Positions 8,517-17,433 of a stretch of 64,000 nt of DNA are shown one piece after another. Within the stretch, counting starts at the first letter, position 1, and the number at the start of each line of letters is the position of its first letter. Made by a program: the position numbers and the translations under genes. The stretch spans positions 3,162,001 to 3,226,000 of the forward strand of contig NZ_CP108474.1 in the NCBI RefSeq assembly GCF_036226445.1. The letters are read 5' to 3'. The notes below the pieces were generated by a model, which was not told where the DNA came from, ran no database searches, and saw only the letters and a program-made list of their open reading frames with translations. The DNA is from Streptomyces sp. NBC_01255. Its GTDB lineage: Bacteria > Actinomycetota > Actinomycetes > Streptomycetales > Streptomycetaceae.

Positions 8517-9943
8517 GTCCGTGCCCTCGTCGCGTCCGGCACAGCGTCCCGCCGCGTAAGGACCGGCCACCGCTCCCGCCGCATCCACAACAGCCCCACC
8601 GCCACCACGACACCCGCCACCACGAACCCGTACCAAGGCGTGCGCCCCGACGGTGCCGTCTCGTACACGAGCGCCGCCGACAGCACCACCAGCAGCTGTC
8701 CGGCCCGGCTCCGCCAGGCGGCCGCCGCGACGACGGCCGTCCCCCACAGCAGGTACCACGGCTGCACCATCGGCGAGAGCGCCACGAGCGCGACCAGCGA
8801 GAGCCCGAGGCCGAGTACGGGGTCCAGCGCCCCCCGCCACGAGCGCCACGCGAGCGCGAGGATCAGCCCGACGGCGACGACGAGTCCCAGCTTCTGGACG
8901 ACGCCCTTCACCGGATCGGGATCGTCCGCGACGAGCAGCCCGAGCGCGAGCCCGAGGTCGCTCGTCACCGAGAGCGCCGTGTGGATGGCCCCGGCGACGC
9001 TCTGCGTCCGCAGCCAACCGAACCCGGTACCGGCGGCCAGCGTCGCCCCCACCGCGACCCCGCCCGCCACGAGCCCCGGCAGCACGAGCCCCTTCACCAC
9101 ACCCCGTACGCCACCGTCCCGGCGCGCGATCATGACGCCGACGAACAGCAGGGCGACCGCCGCCGGCGACTTCACCATCATCGCGAGGCCGACGAGGACG
9201 CAGCCGAGCACCCACCGCCCGCGCACCGCGAGGAGCACACCGCCCAGCATGAGGCCGATCATCAGCCCGTCGTTGTGCATGCCGCCGACGACGTGGATCA
9301 GCAGCAGCGGGTTGAGCGCGGCCAGCCACACCGCTCCGTCCGGGCCCCCCGCACCCCCGCCGAGCCCCCGTACGGCCCAGACGATCAGCGCGAGCGCGCC
9401 CAGGGCGATCAGCCGCATCCCGAGGACGGCCGGCACGATCGCCCCGCCGGTCGCCTTCACGACGACCTCGGCGAGGAGCAGGAAGACCGGGCCGTACGGT
9501 GCGGGGGTGTCGGTCCAGTGGCCGCCGACGCTCGCCGCCGCGTCCGCGCCGAGGTCGCCGGGGCCGAGGACGGAGGGCCCGCCGCCGTAGACGTCGTGGC
9601 CTTCGAGGACCATCGCGCCCTGCGCGACGTAGCTGTAGACGTCCGCGCTGTAGAGCGGCGGGGCGAGGAGCAGCGGCGCGGTCCAGAGGGCCAGGGTCCC
9701 GAGAACCCCGTCCCGCGCACCCCGCGCGAGCAGGACGCCGTACCGCCACCAGGCGGCGACGAGCAGGGTCAGGCCGAGGTACGCGAGGACGGCGCCGGCC
9801 ACGGTGAGCGCGGAGCCGCGCGGCTCCCACAGTCCCCAGCCGCCGCGTACGGGCAGCGTCCCGGCGGCCCACCCGCCCACGGCGACGGCGAGCGATCCGG
9901 CAGCACCCAGCCACCGGCATCCGGAGGCACTGAAAACCCACAT
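8513..9943 (-). CDS. Membrane GT-C mannosyltransferase, MptB-like
   Basis: A 476-residue integral membrane protein with about 11-13 hydrophobic helices. The first large loop has SADVYSYVAQG, the acidic motif expected in polyprenyl-phosphate-sugar-dependent GT-C enzymes, followed by HDVYGGGP and later GGMHNDGLMIG and VQPWYLLW. This pattern matches actinobacterial alpha-1,6-mannosyltransferases that use polyprenyl-phosphomannose outside the membrane. The precise acceptor in Streptomyces is not known. The ATG at 9943 begins MWVFSASG. The gene converges with the amidohydrolase without a terminator between them. Confidence 0.75.
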   Translation of the reverse strand: MWVFSASGCRWLGAAGSLAVAVGGWAAGTLPVRGGWGLWEPRGSALTVAGAVLAYLGLTLLVAAWWRYGVLLARGARDGVLGTLALWTAPLLLAPPLYSADVYSYVAQGAMVLEGHDVYGGGPSVLGPGDLGADAAASVGGHWTDTPAPYGPVFLLLAEVVVKATGGAIVPAVLGMRLIALGALALIVWAVRGLGGGAGGPDGAVWLAALNPLLLIHVVGGMHNDGLMIGLMLGGVLLAVRGRWVLGCVLVGLAMMVKSPAAVALLFVGVMIARRDGGVRGVVKGLVLPGLVAGGVAVGATLAAGTGFGWLRTQSVAGAIHTALSVTSDLGLALGLLVADDPDPVKGVVQKLGLVVAVGLILALAWRSWRGALDPVLGLGLSLVALVALSPMVQPWYLLWGTAVVAAAAWRSRAGQLLVVLSAALVYETAPSGRTPWYGFVVAGVVVAVGLLWMRRERWPVLTRRDAVPDATRART

Positions 9944-9978
9944 GACGCGCCAACCTATCCCGGCCGGGCGGAGGCCTC

Positions 9979-10491
9979 CTATCTCGGCCGTCGGGAGGGG
10001 CCCCGCCCCTTCCCCGGCTTCGTCGGCTCGTCGCCGGTGGGAGCCGTCTCCGTCGTCGGGCCGGCGGCCGGAGCGGTCGTCGCGGACCCGGACGGAGCAG
10101 CGGTCGGTTCCCGGTCGCCGGCCGTGGCGGAGGGCGTCGCACTCCCCTGGGGCGATGCGGGCGCGGAGCCGGGGGCGGAGGCACCTCCGGCTCCACCTCC
10201 GCCCGAGGCGTCGGACGTGTCGGGCGGACCGGCCTCCCCGTCGCGGGCGGACGGGCCGGACGGATCGGAGGGGTCCGCCTGGATCAACGCGGGCGGCCCG
10301 CCGGGGCCGCCGTCGGGGGAGCCCGTGCCGCCCTTCGTGCCGGAGCCGCCCGAGAGCAGTGCGGCGGCGGCCCCGAGGACGGCGATCCCGCCGGCGGCGA
10401 GCAGCCACACGGGACCCCGCCCCCGGCGTGCGGGGGCGTGGCGGCGGCGGGCGCCCCGGGGGCCGGCGGCGCCGGGGTCGTGCTGGCTCAT
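9979..10491 (-). CDS. Single-pass membrane protein with a low-complexity extracellular region
   Basis: 170 residues: a short basic cytoplasmic N-terminus (residues 1-25, rich in Arg), one transmembrane helix (about 26-48, VWLLAAGGIAVLGAAAALL) and a long Gly/Ser/Pro/Thr-rich outer segment ending in a basic tail. No domain is recognised. Codon use is typical of the organism, and the ATG at 10491 is the only good start. It lies upstream of the mannosyltransferase on the same strand, 35 bp away, and may be cotranscribed with it. Confidence 0.7.
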   Translation of the reverse strand: MSQHDPGAAGPRGARRRHAPARRGRGPVWLLAAGGIAVLGAAAALLSGGSGTKGGTGSPDGGPGGPPALIQADPSDPSGPSARDGEAGPPDTSDASGGGGAGGASAPGSAPASPQGSATPSATAGDREPTAAPSGSATTAPAAGPTTETAPTGDEPTKPGKGRGPSRRPR

Positions 10492-10609
10492 GGGCCCGAA
10501 TTGTAGGGAGCACGACACCGCCGGTGCGACGGGGGTCACATCGGGGTGCCGTGTCCGACGTGTCCCAAAACACGAGGCGTCCCGCCCCACCCCGCCGTAA
10601 GCTCTCGTC

Positions 10610-11821
10610 ATGCAGGTGATCCAGTCCACGAAGCTCGCCAACGTCTGTTACGAAATCCGGGGTCCGGTGCTCGAAGAGGCGATGCGGCTTGAGGCTGCGG
10701 GTCATCGCATCCTCAAGCTCAACACGGGCAACCCGGCCGCCTTCGGCTTCGAGTGTCCGCCCGCCATCCTCGAGGACGTGCTGCGCAACCTCTCCGAGGC
10801 ACACGGCTACGGCGACGCGAAGGGCCTGCTGTCGGCCCGCCGTGCGGTGATGAGCCACTACGAGACGAAGGGCATTCCGCTCTCCGTCGAGGACATCTAC
10901 CTCGGCAACGGCGTCTCGGAGCTGATCCAGATGTCGATGCAGGCGCTCCTCGACGACGGCGACGAGGTCCTCGTACCGGCCCCGGACTATCCGCTGTGGA
11001 CCGCCTCGGTCTCGCTCGCGGGTGGTACGGCCGTGCACTACCGCTGCGACGAGCAGGCCGACTGGATGCCGGACCTCGCCGACATCGAGCGGAAGATCAC
11101 CGACCGCACCAAGGCGATCGTGATCATCAACCCGAACAACCCGACGGGCGCCGTCTACGACGACGAGATGCTCCGCTCGCTGACGGAGATCGCCCGCCGC
11201 CACAACCTGGTCGTCTGCTCGGACGAGATCTACGACAAGATCCTCTACGACGGTGCGACGCACACGCCGACCGCCGCGATCGCCCCCGACCTCCTCTGCC
11301 TCGCCTTCAACGGCATGAGCAAGAACTACCGGGTGGCGGGCTTCCGCTCCGGCTGGCTCGCGGTCTGCGGCCCGAAGCACCACGCGACCTCGTACATCGA
11401 GGGCCTCACGATCCTCGCCAACATGCGGCTGTGCGCGAACATGCCCGCGCAGCACGCGGTGGCCGCCGCCCTCCAGGGCCGGCAGTCGATCGAGGACCTG
11501 GTACTGCCGGGCGGGCGGCTCCTGGAGCAGCGGGACACGGCGTACGAGCTGCTGACGCAGATCCCGGGCGTGACGTGCGTGAAGCCGAAGGGCGCGCTGT
11601 ACCTGTTCCCGCGGCTCGACCCGACCGTCTACAAGATCAAGGACGACCGGCAGATGGTCCTCGACCTGCTGCGGGCCGAGAAGATCATGGTCGTGCACGG
11701 GACGGGCTTCAACTGGCACGAGCCGGACCACTTCCGGATCGTCACGCTGCCCGCGGCGGCGGACCTGGCGGACGCGGTGACGCGGATCGGCCGGTTCCTG
11801 GACGGCTACAGCCAGCCCTGA
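10610..11821 (+). CDS. Class I/II pyridoxal-phosphate aminotransferase, alanine transaminase type
   Basis: A 403-residue cytosolic aminotransferase, probably transferring the amino group between glutamate and pyruvate. The PLP Schiff-base lysine is Lys238 in NGMSKNYRVAGFR. The cofactor-binding motifs NPNNPTGAVY and SDEIYDKILYDG are intact. HGYGDAKGLLSAR and VPAPDYPLW are characteristic of the AlaA/AlaT branch. The length is normal. The gene is monocistronic, with a 118-bp gap upstream facing the divergent membrane-protein gene. Confidence 0.88.
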   Translation: MQVIQSTKLANVCYEIRGPVLEEAMRLEAAGHRILKLNTGNPAAFGFECPPAILEDVLRNLSEAHGYGDAKGLLSARRAVMSHYETKGIPLSVEDIYLGNGVSELIQMSMQALLDDGDEVLVPAPDYPLWTASVSLAGGTAVHYRCDEQADWMPDLADIERKITDRTKAIVIINPNNPTGAVYDDEMLRSLTEIARRHNLVVCSDEIYDKILYDGATHTPTAAIAPDLLCLAFNGMSKNYRVAGFRSGWLAVCGPKHHATSYIEGLTILANMRLCANMPAQHAVAAALQGRQSIEDLVLPGGRLLEQRDTAYELLTQIPGVTCVKPKGALYLFPRLDPTVYKIKDDRQMVLDLLRAEKIMVVHGTGFNWHEPDHFRIVTLPAAADLADAVTRIGRFLDGYSQP

Positions 11822-11842
11822 CCCCGCCACACTCAGACATCG

Positions 11843-11872
11843 CTCAACTTTAGACCGAATCTAAGCTAGGAT
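11843..11872 (+). promoter_or_regulatory. Promoter with a palindromic operator upstream of the 132-residue protein gene
   Basis: A perfect dyad TTAGA-CCGAA-TCTAA (11850-11864) lies between a possible -35 CTCAAC (11843-11848) and a -10 TAGGAT (11867-11872), 18 bp apart. The dyad resembles AT-rich Fur-family sites, but the regulator is not identified. Confidence 0.45.
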
Positions 11873-11901
11873 GGCTCTCAGAGCACTCAGGAGGCCATCC
11901 C

Positions 11902-12300
11902 ATGTACGAACCGATCCGCACCAAGTCGGTCCACCGGATGGCCGACGACGACCACGCGTACCCGCACCGCTCCCGCGAGGAGGAGCTGGACATCCAGCTC
12001 GCCGGACACCTGTCCGCCCTGCTCGCCGTCACCGACGAGCTCGGCGACACGGAGGCGGGCGAGCTCATCGCCCGTCAGGTGGCGCGGCTGCGCGGCGCAC
12101 CGCCCGCCCGCCACGCGGGCCTCAGCGGCTCGCCGGCGCGGGAGCTGCACCGCAAGGCGCACGCCCTCGCGGGCCGCGCCCTGGTCGTCGCCGCCTCCCG
12201 GGCCGACACGGCCGCCGCGATCCTCGCCGCCGGGCGCATGGACGCGCACACCGCGGCACTGGCCGGGGAACCCACCCTGGCCGCAGCCGGCGCCCCCTGA
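11902..12300 (+). CDS. Conserved-looking hypothetical protein, helical
   Basis: A 132-residue soluble protein with an acidic N-terminal segment and a mostly helical Ala/Leu/Arg-rich body. Two parts resemble a repeat of short helical hairpins (EAGELIARQVARL and ELHRKAHALAGRAL). The ATG at 11902 has a CAGGAGG-like ribosome site. No family is recognised. It is a single gene behind an apparent operator-controlled promoter and before a strong bidirectional hairpin. Confidence 0.65.
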   Translation: MYEPIRTKSVHRMADDDHAYPHRSREEELDIQLAGHLSALLAVTDELGDTEAGELIARQVARLRGAPPARHAGLSGSPARELHRKAHALAGRALVVAASRADTAAAILAAGRMDAHTAALAGEPTLAAAGAP

Positions 12301-12304
12301 CGGC

Positions 12305-12338
12305 CCCGGTCCGCGCGGCACGAACCGCGCGGACCGGG
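12305..12338. terminator. Bidirectional terminator
   Basis: A perfect 14-bp stem (12305-12318 with 12325-12338) around a CACGAA loop lies between the 132-residue protein gene and the converging membrane-protein gene. Confidence 0.75.
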
Positions 12339-12352
12339 CGCCACCCACACCC

Positions 12353-12775
12353 CTACGGGGTGCCCCCGGCCGTCGGCTCGGTCGCCCTGAAGCCGGCCTC
12401 GTACACGACACACCGCGGCACACCCTGTTCGTACGCCTCGGCACCCATGACCACCGTCCGGCCGGTCCCCCCGTCCGCGAGGTCCTCGACGACCCCGAAG
12501 CCCCGCTCGACGGCCTTCTCCCGCTCGTCCTGGAACTCCACCGTCACCGTGTAGCTGCCCCTGCGGCCCGCCTGACTGGTGACCGACAGTTCCGCCACCG
12601 GCCGCTTGGACACCGGATCGACGGCGCACCGCGCCACCGTCACGTCCTCGGACGGGAACCGCATGTTCTCGTGGTTCTCCCCCACGGCGTAGATGTACGC
12701 GCCGATGCCGCCGACCGGCACCAGCACCACGAGCGCGCCCACCACCCACAGCATCACGACCGCCCAGCGTGGCAT
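12353..12775 (-). CDS. Membrane-anchored hypothetical protein
   Basis: A 140-residue protein with one N-terminal transmembrane segment (about residues 5-30, WAVVMLWVVGALVVLVPVGG) and an exported domain of about 105 residues. Two cysteines (VARCAVDP and VPRCVVYE) could form a disulphide. The beta-rich pattern (SYTVTVEFQDE) suggests an immunoglobulin-like fold, comparable in layout to DUF4307-type proteins, but no family is claimed. The ATG at 12775 has a GGGGGTGAGG ribosome site. It is divergent from the substrate-binding-protein operon. Confidence 0.7.
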   Translation of the reverse strand: MPRWAVVMLWVVGALVVLVPVGGIGAYIYAVGENHENMRFPSEDVTVARCAVDPVSKRPVAELSVTSQAGRRGSYTVTVEFQDEREKAVERGFGVVEDLADGGTGRTVVMGAEAYEQGVPRCVVYEAGFRATEPTAGGTP

Positions 12776-12902
12776 CGCCTCACCCCCCTGCTCGACGGGC
12801 TTCACGGTACATCCCGCTCCGGTTCGGTACCGGGATCGGTACTTCACCCCTCGTACACCCAACTCCCCCTGGAATGTGGGTTTCCGCGAGCACGCTGCCC
12901 GC

Positions 12903-14006
12903 GTGAGACGCATCCTGGGAATCGTCCTGGCCGCCCTGCTCCTCGGCGGCGTGGCCGCCGTCCTCGTGACGGGCGGCGACAAGGACACAGGCACGGCAAC
13001 GAAGACCGTGCGAGGAGTCATCGGGTCGGAGAAGGCCGAGTTCTTCGCCGACCCACAGGTCGTGAAGGCGCTGGCCGCCAAGGGCTTCGCCGTGGGCACC
13101 GAGACCTCCGGGTCCTGGGACATGGACGAACTGCCCCTCGACGGCTACGACTTCGCCTTCCCGTCCTCCAGGGGGCCCGCCGACGGGCTCCGCGCGAAGG
13201 CGAAGACGAAGGACAAGGCGACCACCGCCCCGCTGCGGCCCTTCTACTCGCCGCTCGTCGTCGTCGCGCACAGCGCGGCGGCCCGGGTCCTCGCGGGCAA
13301 CGGCCTCGCGACCCTCGGCCCGCGCGGGACGACCGGCACCCTGAAGATGGACGCCTACCTGGCCGCCGCCCGCGCCGACCGGACCTGGCAGCAGCTCAAG
13401 GGCTCCGCCGGGCGCGCCGAGCTGAGCGGCACCCTCTTCATCACCTCCACCGATCCGGTCGCCTCCAACTCCGGCGCCCTCTACCTGGCGGCCGCGAGCT
13501 ACGTCGCCGACGGCGGCAAGGTCGCGGGCGACGCCGCCGCCGTGACCCGCACCGCCCCGCTCATGCGCAAGCTGATCCAGGTGCAGGGCGCCCAACAGGC
13601 GGGCTCCGACGCCCCGTTCCGCGACTTCATCAGCGGCGTCGGCAACCCCCTGGTCCTGGTGTACGAGTCCCAGGTCGCCGCCCAGCTCCTCGCGGGCAAG
13701 CCCATGGGCGACCTCGTCGTCCTCTACCCGGACACCACCGTCAACAGCGACCACACCCTCGTCCCGCTCACCGAGAACGGCCGGGCGCTCGGCGAACTCC
13801 TCGCCACCGACCCCGAACTGCGCAAGCTCGCGGTCCGCCACGGCTTCCGGCCGCAGGGCGCGGCGAGCGAGTTCACCTCGGCCACCGAACACCACGCCGC
13901 CTACCTCAACCAGACACTGACCGGCGTCCGCCAGGCGCCCGTGCCCACCAGCAAGGTGCTGCACGAGATGGCGCTGCGGGCCCGCGACCAGGGGGACACC
14001 GCATGA
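12903..14006 (+). CDS. Membrane-tethered substrate-binding-like protein of a TelA/VWA operon
   Basis: A 367-residue exported protein with an uncleaved-looking N-terminal membrane segment (residues 3-25) and a periplasmic-binding-protein-like body (FYSPLVVVAHSAAARVL, LFITSTDPVASNSGALYLA). It is related to the N-terminal half of the lipoprotein encoded two genes downstream. The GTG at 12903 gives the cleanest N-terminus but has no convincing ribosome site, so a short leader is possible. Its stop overlaps the next gene's ATG (ATGA). It probably works with the TelA and VWA proteins, and its ligand is unknown. Confidence 0.7.
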   Translation: MRRILGIVLAALLLGGVAAVLVTGGDKDTGTATKTVRGVIGSEKAEFFADPQVVKALAAKGFAVGTETSGSWDMDELPLDGYDFAFPSSRGPADGLRAKAKTKDKATTAPLRPFYSPLVVVAHSAAARVLAGNGLATLGPRGTTGTLKMDAYLAAARADRTWQQLKGSAGRAELSGTLFITSTDPVASNSGALYLAAASYVADGGKVAGDAAAVTRTAPLMRKLIQVQGAQQAGSDAPFRDFISGVGNPLVLVYESQVAAQLLAGKPMGDLVVLYPDTTVNSDHTLVPLTENGRALGELLATDPELRKLAVRHGFRPQGAASEFTSATEHHAAYLNQTLTGVRQAPVPTSKVLHEMALRARDQGDTA

Positions 14007-15223
14007 CCACGCCCGAGGATCCGAGAAGAACGATGGCCCTGACACCGCCCGGGAACGACAGCCCGCTCGTCCTCACCCCGCCGGAGCCGGTGGCGCCCGT
14101 CCGCGCCGAGCAGGTCTCCGGCGTCGTCCCGCTGGACGAGTCCACCCGTACCGAGATGTCCCGGCGGGCCGTCGAGTACGTCGGATCGCTCTCCGGACTC
14201 GACCCGCGCTCCCCCGAGTTCTCGGGCCGCATCGGCGAGATCACGGCGCTCGGCGCGGGCGAGATGCGCTCCGCCACCCAGCAGTCGAACCGGATGCTCG
14301 ACCGCACGGTCCGCTCGCTCGGCACCGGCGCGTCCGCCGGCGACGCCCAGACCCGGGTCGGCGCCTCGCTCGTCGAACTCCGGCGCACGGTCGAGGACCT
14401 GGACCCCCGGGACACCCCCGCCAAGGGGTTCAAGGGCCTCCTCTCCAAGCTCCCCGGCGGCAACAAGCTGCGCGACCACGTCGCCAAGTACGCCTCCTCG
14501 CAGGCCACTCTGAACCGGATCGTCGGCGCACTGCGCGGTGGCCAGGACGAACTGGAGCGCGACAACGCGGCGTTGCAGACCGAGCGGGCCCGCCTCTGGG
14601 AGACCATGGGCAAGCTCCAGGAGTACGCGGTGCTCACCGAGGCCCTCGACGCGGCCGTGGAGGAGCGGATCGCCCTCACCCCGGACCCGGCCCAGGCGGA
14701 CGCGCTGCGCGCCGACGTCCTCTTCCCGGTCCGGCAGAAGCACCAGGACCTGCTGACCCAACTCGCCGTCTGCGCCCAGGGGTACATGGCGATGGACGTG
14801 GTCCGCCGGAACAACGCCGAGCTGATCAAGGGCGTGGACCGGGCGGCGACGACCACCCTGTCGGCGCTGCGGATCGCCGTGATGCTCGCCACCGCGCTGG
14901 AGCACCAGCGGAACGTCACCGAACAGGTCAACGCGCTCCGGTCGACGACGGAGAACCTCATCGCCACCAACGCCGGGATGCTGTCGGAGCAGGCCGGCGA
15001 GATCCAGCGGATCGCGGCGGACCCGGCGGTGGGCGCGGAGACGCTCCGCACGGCGTTCCAGCAGATCTACACGACCCTCGACGCCATCGACACGTACAAG
15101 GTCCAGGCCACGGAGTCGATGGCCGCGACCGTCCGGTCCCTGACCTCCGAGCTCCAGCAGGCGAGCTCCCACCTGGAGCGCAGCCGCCGCACCGGCGCCC
15201 TGGAAGGCGGCGGCCCCGCATGA
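14003..15223 (+). CDS. Toxic anion resistance (TelA/KlaA) family protein
   Basis: A 406-residue cytosolic, strongly helical protein of the TelA family, named for tellurite resistance though the mechanism is unknown. After a Pro-rich N-terminus (about 1-45), the rest is long amphipathic helix with coiled-coil character. Family-like stretches include LPGGNKLRDHVAKYAS, AQGYMAMDVVRRNNAELIKGVDRA and EHQRNVTEQVNALRSTTENLI. It is coupled to both neighbours by ATGA overlaps. In other bacteria TelA proteins pair with XpaC-type membrane proteins. The last gene of this operon may play that part. Confidence 0.85.
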   Translation: MTTPEDPRRTMALTPPGNDSPLVLTPPEPVAPVRAEQVSGVVPLDESTRTEMSRRAVEYVGSLSGLDPRSPEFSGRIGEITALGAGEMRSATQQSNRMLDRTVRSLGTGASAGDAQTRVGASLVELRRTVEDLDPRDTPAKGFKGLLSKLPGGNKLRDHVAKYASSQATLNRIVGALRGGQDELERDNAALQTERARLWETMGKLQEYAVLTEALDAAVEERIALTPDPAQADALRADVLFPVRQKHQDLLTQLAVCAQGYMAMDVVRRNNAELIKGVDRAATTTLSALRIAVMLATALEHQRNVTEQVNALRSTTENLIATNAGMLSEQAGEIQRIAADPAVGAETLRTAFQQIYTTLDAIDTYKVQATESMAATVRSLTSELQQASSHLERSRRTGALEGGGPA

Positions 15224-16839
15224 AGACCATCCGTCGCCCAAGGACCCTCACCCGGACCCTCGCCGGCCTCGCCCTCGCCCTGCTCGTCACGGCCACCAGC
15301 GGCGCCTGCTCCACCATCGACAACAGCTCCTCCGGCGGCCAGGGCAGCCGCCCGACCCCGGACCGGCACGGCACGAGCTACGCCCCCGGCACTCTCCGCG
15401 TCCTCGCCTCCTCCGAGCTGGCCGACATGGCCCCCGTACTGGAAGAGGCCCGCAAGGCGACCGGCGTCACCGTCCGCCCCACCTACGCCGGCACCCTCGA
15501 CGCCGTCGAGCAGATCGCCTCCGGCAAGGCGGAGAAGGCGTACGACGCGATCTGGCTGTCCTCCAACGACTACCTCAGGCTCCGCCCGGACACCGCCAAG
15601 CGGATCACCGGCGAGACCCCGATCATGACCTCGCCGGTCGCCCTCGGGGTCCGGCCCGCCGCGGTCGCCCGCCTCGGCTGGGACCCCGCCAAGGTCACCT
15701 GGTCGCAGCTGCACAAGGCGGTCGCCGAGAAGAAGCTGACGTACGGCATGACGGACCCGATGCGCTCCAACTCCGGTTTCTCCGCGCTGGTCTCGGTCGC
15801 CTCGGGGCTCTCCGGCGCCCAGTCCGCGCTCACCGAGCAGGACGTCACCCGGTCCACTCCCCGGCTGAAGGAGTTCTTCGCGGGCCAGAAGCTGACCTCC
15901 GGCTCCTCCGGCTGGCTCGCGACCGCCTACGGCCGTCGCGCCGACGTCGACGCGCTCGTCAACTACGAGTCCGTGCTGCTGTCCGCGCCCGGGAAGCTCA
16001 CCGTGATCCGCCCGTCGGACGGCGTCGTGACCGCCGACTACCCGCTCACCCTGCTCACCTCCGCCCGCACCGAGGCGAAGGAGGCGGCCGGCCGGCTCAC
16101 CACCTACCTGCGCACCCCCGAGACCCAGCGGCGGATCACGGACACGACCCTGCGCCGCCCGGTCGTCCTCGGCGTCCCGCCGGCGTCCGCGCTCGCCGAG
16201 GACCAGCGGCGCGAGCTGCCGTTCCCCGGCAGCCGGGCCGTCGCCGACGGGCTGCTCGACGCGTACGACAACACCCTGCGCAGGCCCTCCCGCACGGTCT
16301 ACGTGCTCGACACGTCCGGCTCCATGGCGGGCGAGCGCCTCGAACGCCTCAAGACGGCGCTCGCCGAGCTCACGGGCGACTTCCGGGACCGGGAGGAGGT
16401 CACCCTGATGCCCTTCGGCTCCGCGGTGAAGCAGGGCGAGGTCCGTACACACACGGTCGACCCGGCCTCGCCGAAGGCGGCGCAGGACGCGATCGGGACC
16501 GACGCCCGGAACCTCTCGGCCTCCGGCGGCACCGCCATCTACTCCAGCGTCCAGGAGGCGTACCGCTTCCTCGGCGCATCCCCCGGCGGCGACACGTTCA
16601 CCTCGATCGTGCTCATGACGGACGGGGAGAACACCGACGGCGACCCGGCCTCCGCCTTCGACACCTTCTACCGCTCCCTGCCCGCCGAGCAGCAGCGCAC
16701 CCCGGTCTTCCCGATCCTCTTCGGGGACTCCGACCGCGGCGAGCTCGACCACATCGCGAGCCTGACCGGCGGCAAGCTCTTCGACGCCCGACAGGGTTCG
16801 CTGGACGGCGCCTTCGAGGAGATCCGTGGCTACCAGTAA
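15220..16839 (+). CDS. Lipoprotein with substrate-binding and von Willebrand factor A domains
   Basis: A 539-residue exported lipoprotein. The signal peptide ends in a lipobox with Cys30 (TSGAC). Residues about 50-350 form a periplasmic-binding-like domain (LRVLASSELADM, YDAIWLSSNDYL, RSNSGFSALVS). Residues about 358-535 are a VWA domain with an intact MIDAS motif DTSGS starting at Asp364 and LMTDGENTDGD. It is related to the first protein of the operon, which lacks the VWA part. The combination suggests a surface complex with metal-dependent adhesion. Function and ligand are not established. Confidence 0.85.
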   Translation: MKTIRRPRTLTRTLAGLALALLVTATSGACSTIDNSSSGGQGSRPTPDRHGTSYAPGTLRVLASSELADMAPVLEEARKATGVTVRPTYAGTLDAVEQIASGKAEKAYDAIWLSSNDYLRLRPDTAKRITGETPIMTSPVALGVRPAAVARLGWDPAKVTWSQLHKAVAEKKLTYGMTDPMRSNSGFSALVSVASGLSGAQSALTEQDVTRSTPRLKEFFAGQKLTSGSSGWLATAYGRRADVDALVNYESVLLSAPGKLTVIRPSDGVVTADYPLTLLTSARTEAKEAAGRLTTYLRTPETQRRITDTTLRRPVVLGVPPASALAEDQRRELPFPGSRAVADGLLDAYDNTLRRPSRTVYVLDTSGSMAGERLERLKTALAELTGDFRDREEVTLMPFGSAVKQGEVRTHTVDPASPKAAQDAIGTDARNLSASGGTAIYSSVQEAYRFLGASPGGDTFTSIVLMTDGENTDGDPASAFDTFYRSLPAEQQRTPVFPILFGDSDRGELDHIASLTGGKLFDARQGSLDGAFEEIRGYQ

Positions 16840-17416
16840 CCGCCTCCTGCGGTACGCCGAGTCCCGCAAGAACCTGACGGGCTGCGCCGCCGGCCTGGCC
16901 GGTCTCGCCCTCACCCTCACCGGAGCCGCGGGCTCCCTGTGGCCGCTGGTGGTCGTGGGCCTGTACGGGGCGGGGGCGCTGATCGCCCCGCCCGAGCGCC
17001 CGGACACCCCGCACTTCCCGAGCGCCGACGAGCAACTGGACGCCCTTCGGGCCGACTTCGTCAAGCTGCGCGCGTATCTGACCGAGGTGGAGCTGCCGTC
17101 GGCCACCCGCGAGCGGCTCACCGCCCTCGGCACCCTGATCGAGGCCCTGCTCGAACCGGGCTGGGTGAGCGACCCGGAGCACCTCCACGTCCTGGCCCGC
17201 GCGGTCCGCCTGGACATCCCGGAGGCCGTCGACACCTTCGTACGGACGCGGTGGTGGTCGCGGTTCACCTCGGGCTCCGAGGCCCCTGAGAGTCACCTCG
17301 AACGGCAGCTGGCCGCGCTCCACGAGGAGGCGACCGCGATCGCCACCGCCCTCCAGGAAGCGGAAGCGATCCGTCAGCAGATCCACACGGAGTACGTGGA
17401 AGGACGCGGCAACTGA
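16826..17416 (+). CDS. Two-helix membrane protein of the TelA operon (possible XpaC counterpart)
   Basis: A 196-residue protein with two N-terminal hydrophobic segments (about residues 18-52, CAAGLAGLALTLTGAAG then LWPLVVVGLYGAGALI) and a cytosolic helical domain, ending in a coiled-coil-like stretch with many Glu and Gln residues. The GTG at 16826 overlaps the VWA gene by 14 bp. It resembles in plan the XpaC proteins that accompany TelA elsewhere. That parallel rests on context and layout, not on a clear motif. Confidence 0.7.
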   Translation: MATSNRLLRYAESRKNLTGCAAGLAGLALTLTGAAGSLWPLVVVGLYGAGALIAPPERPDTPHFPSADEQLDALRADFVKLRAYLTEVELPSATRERLTALGTLIEALLEPGWVSDPEHLHVLARAVRLDIPEAVDTFVRTRWWSRFTSGSEAPESHLERQLAALHEEATAIATALQEAEAIRQQIHTEYVEGRGN

Positions 17417-17433
17417 TCGGTTATGTTCCGCAC

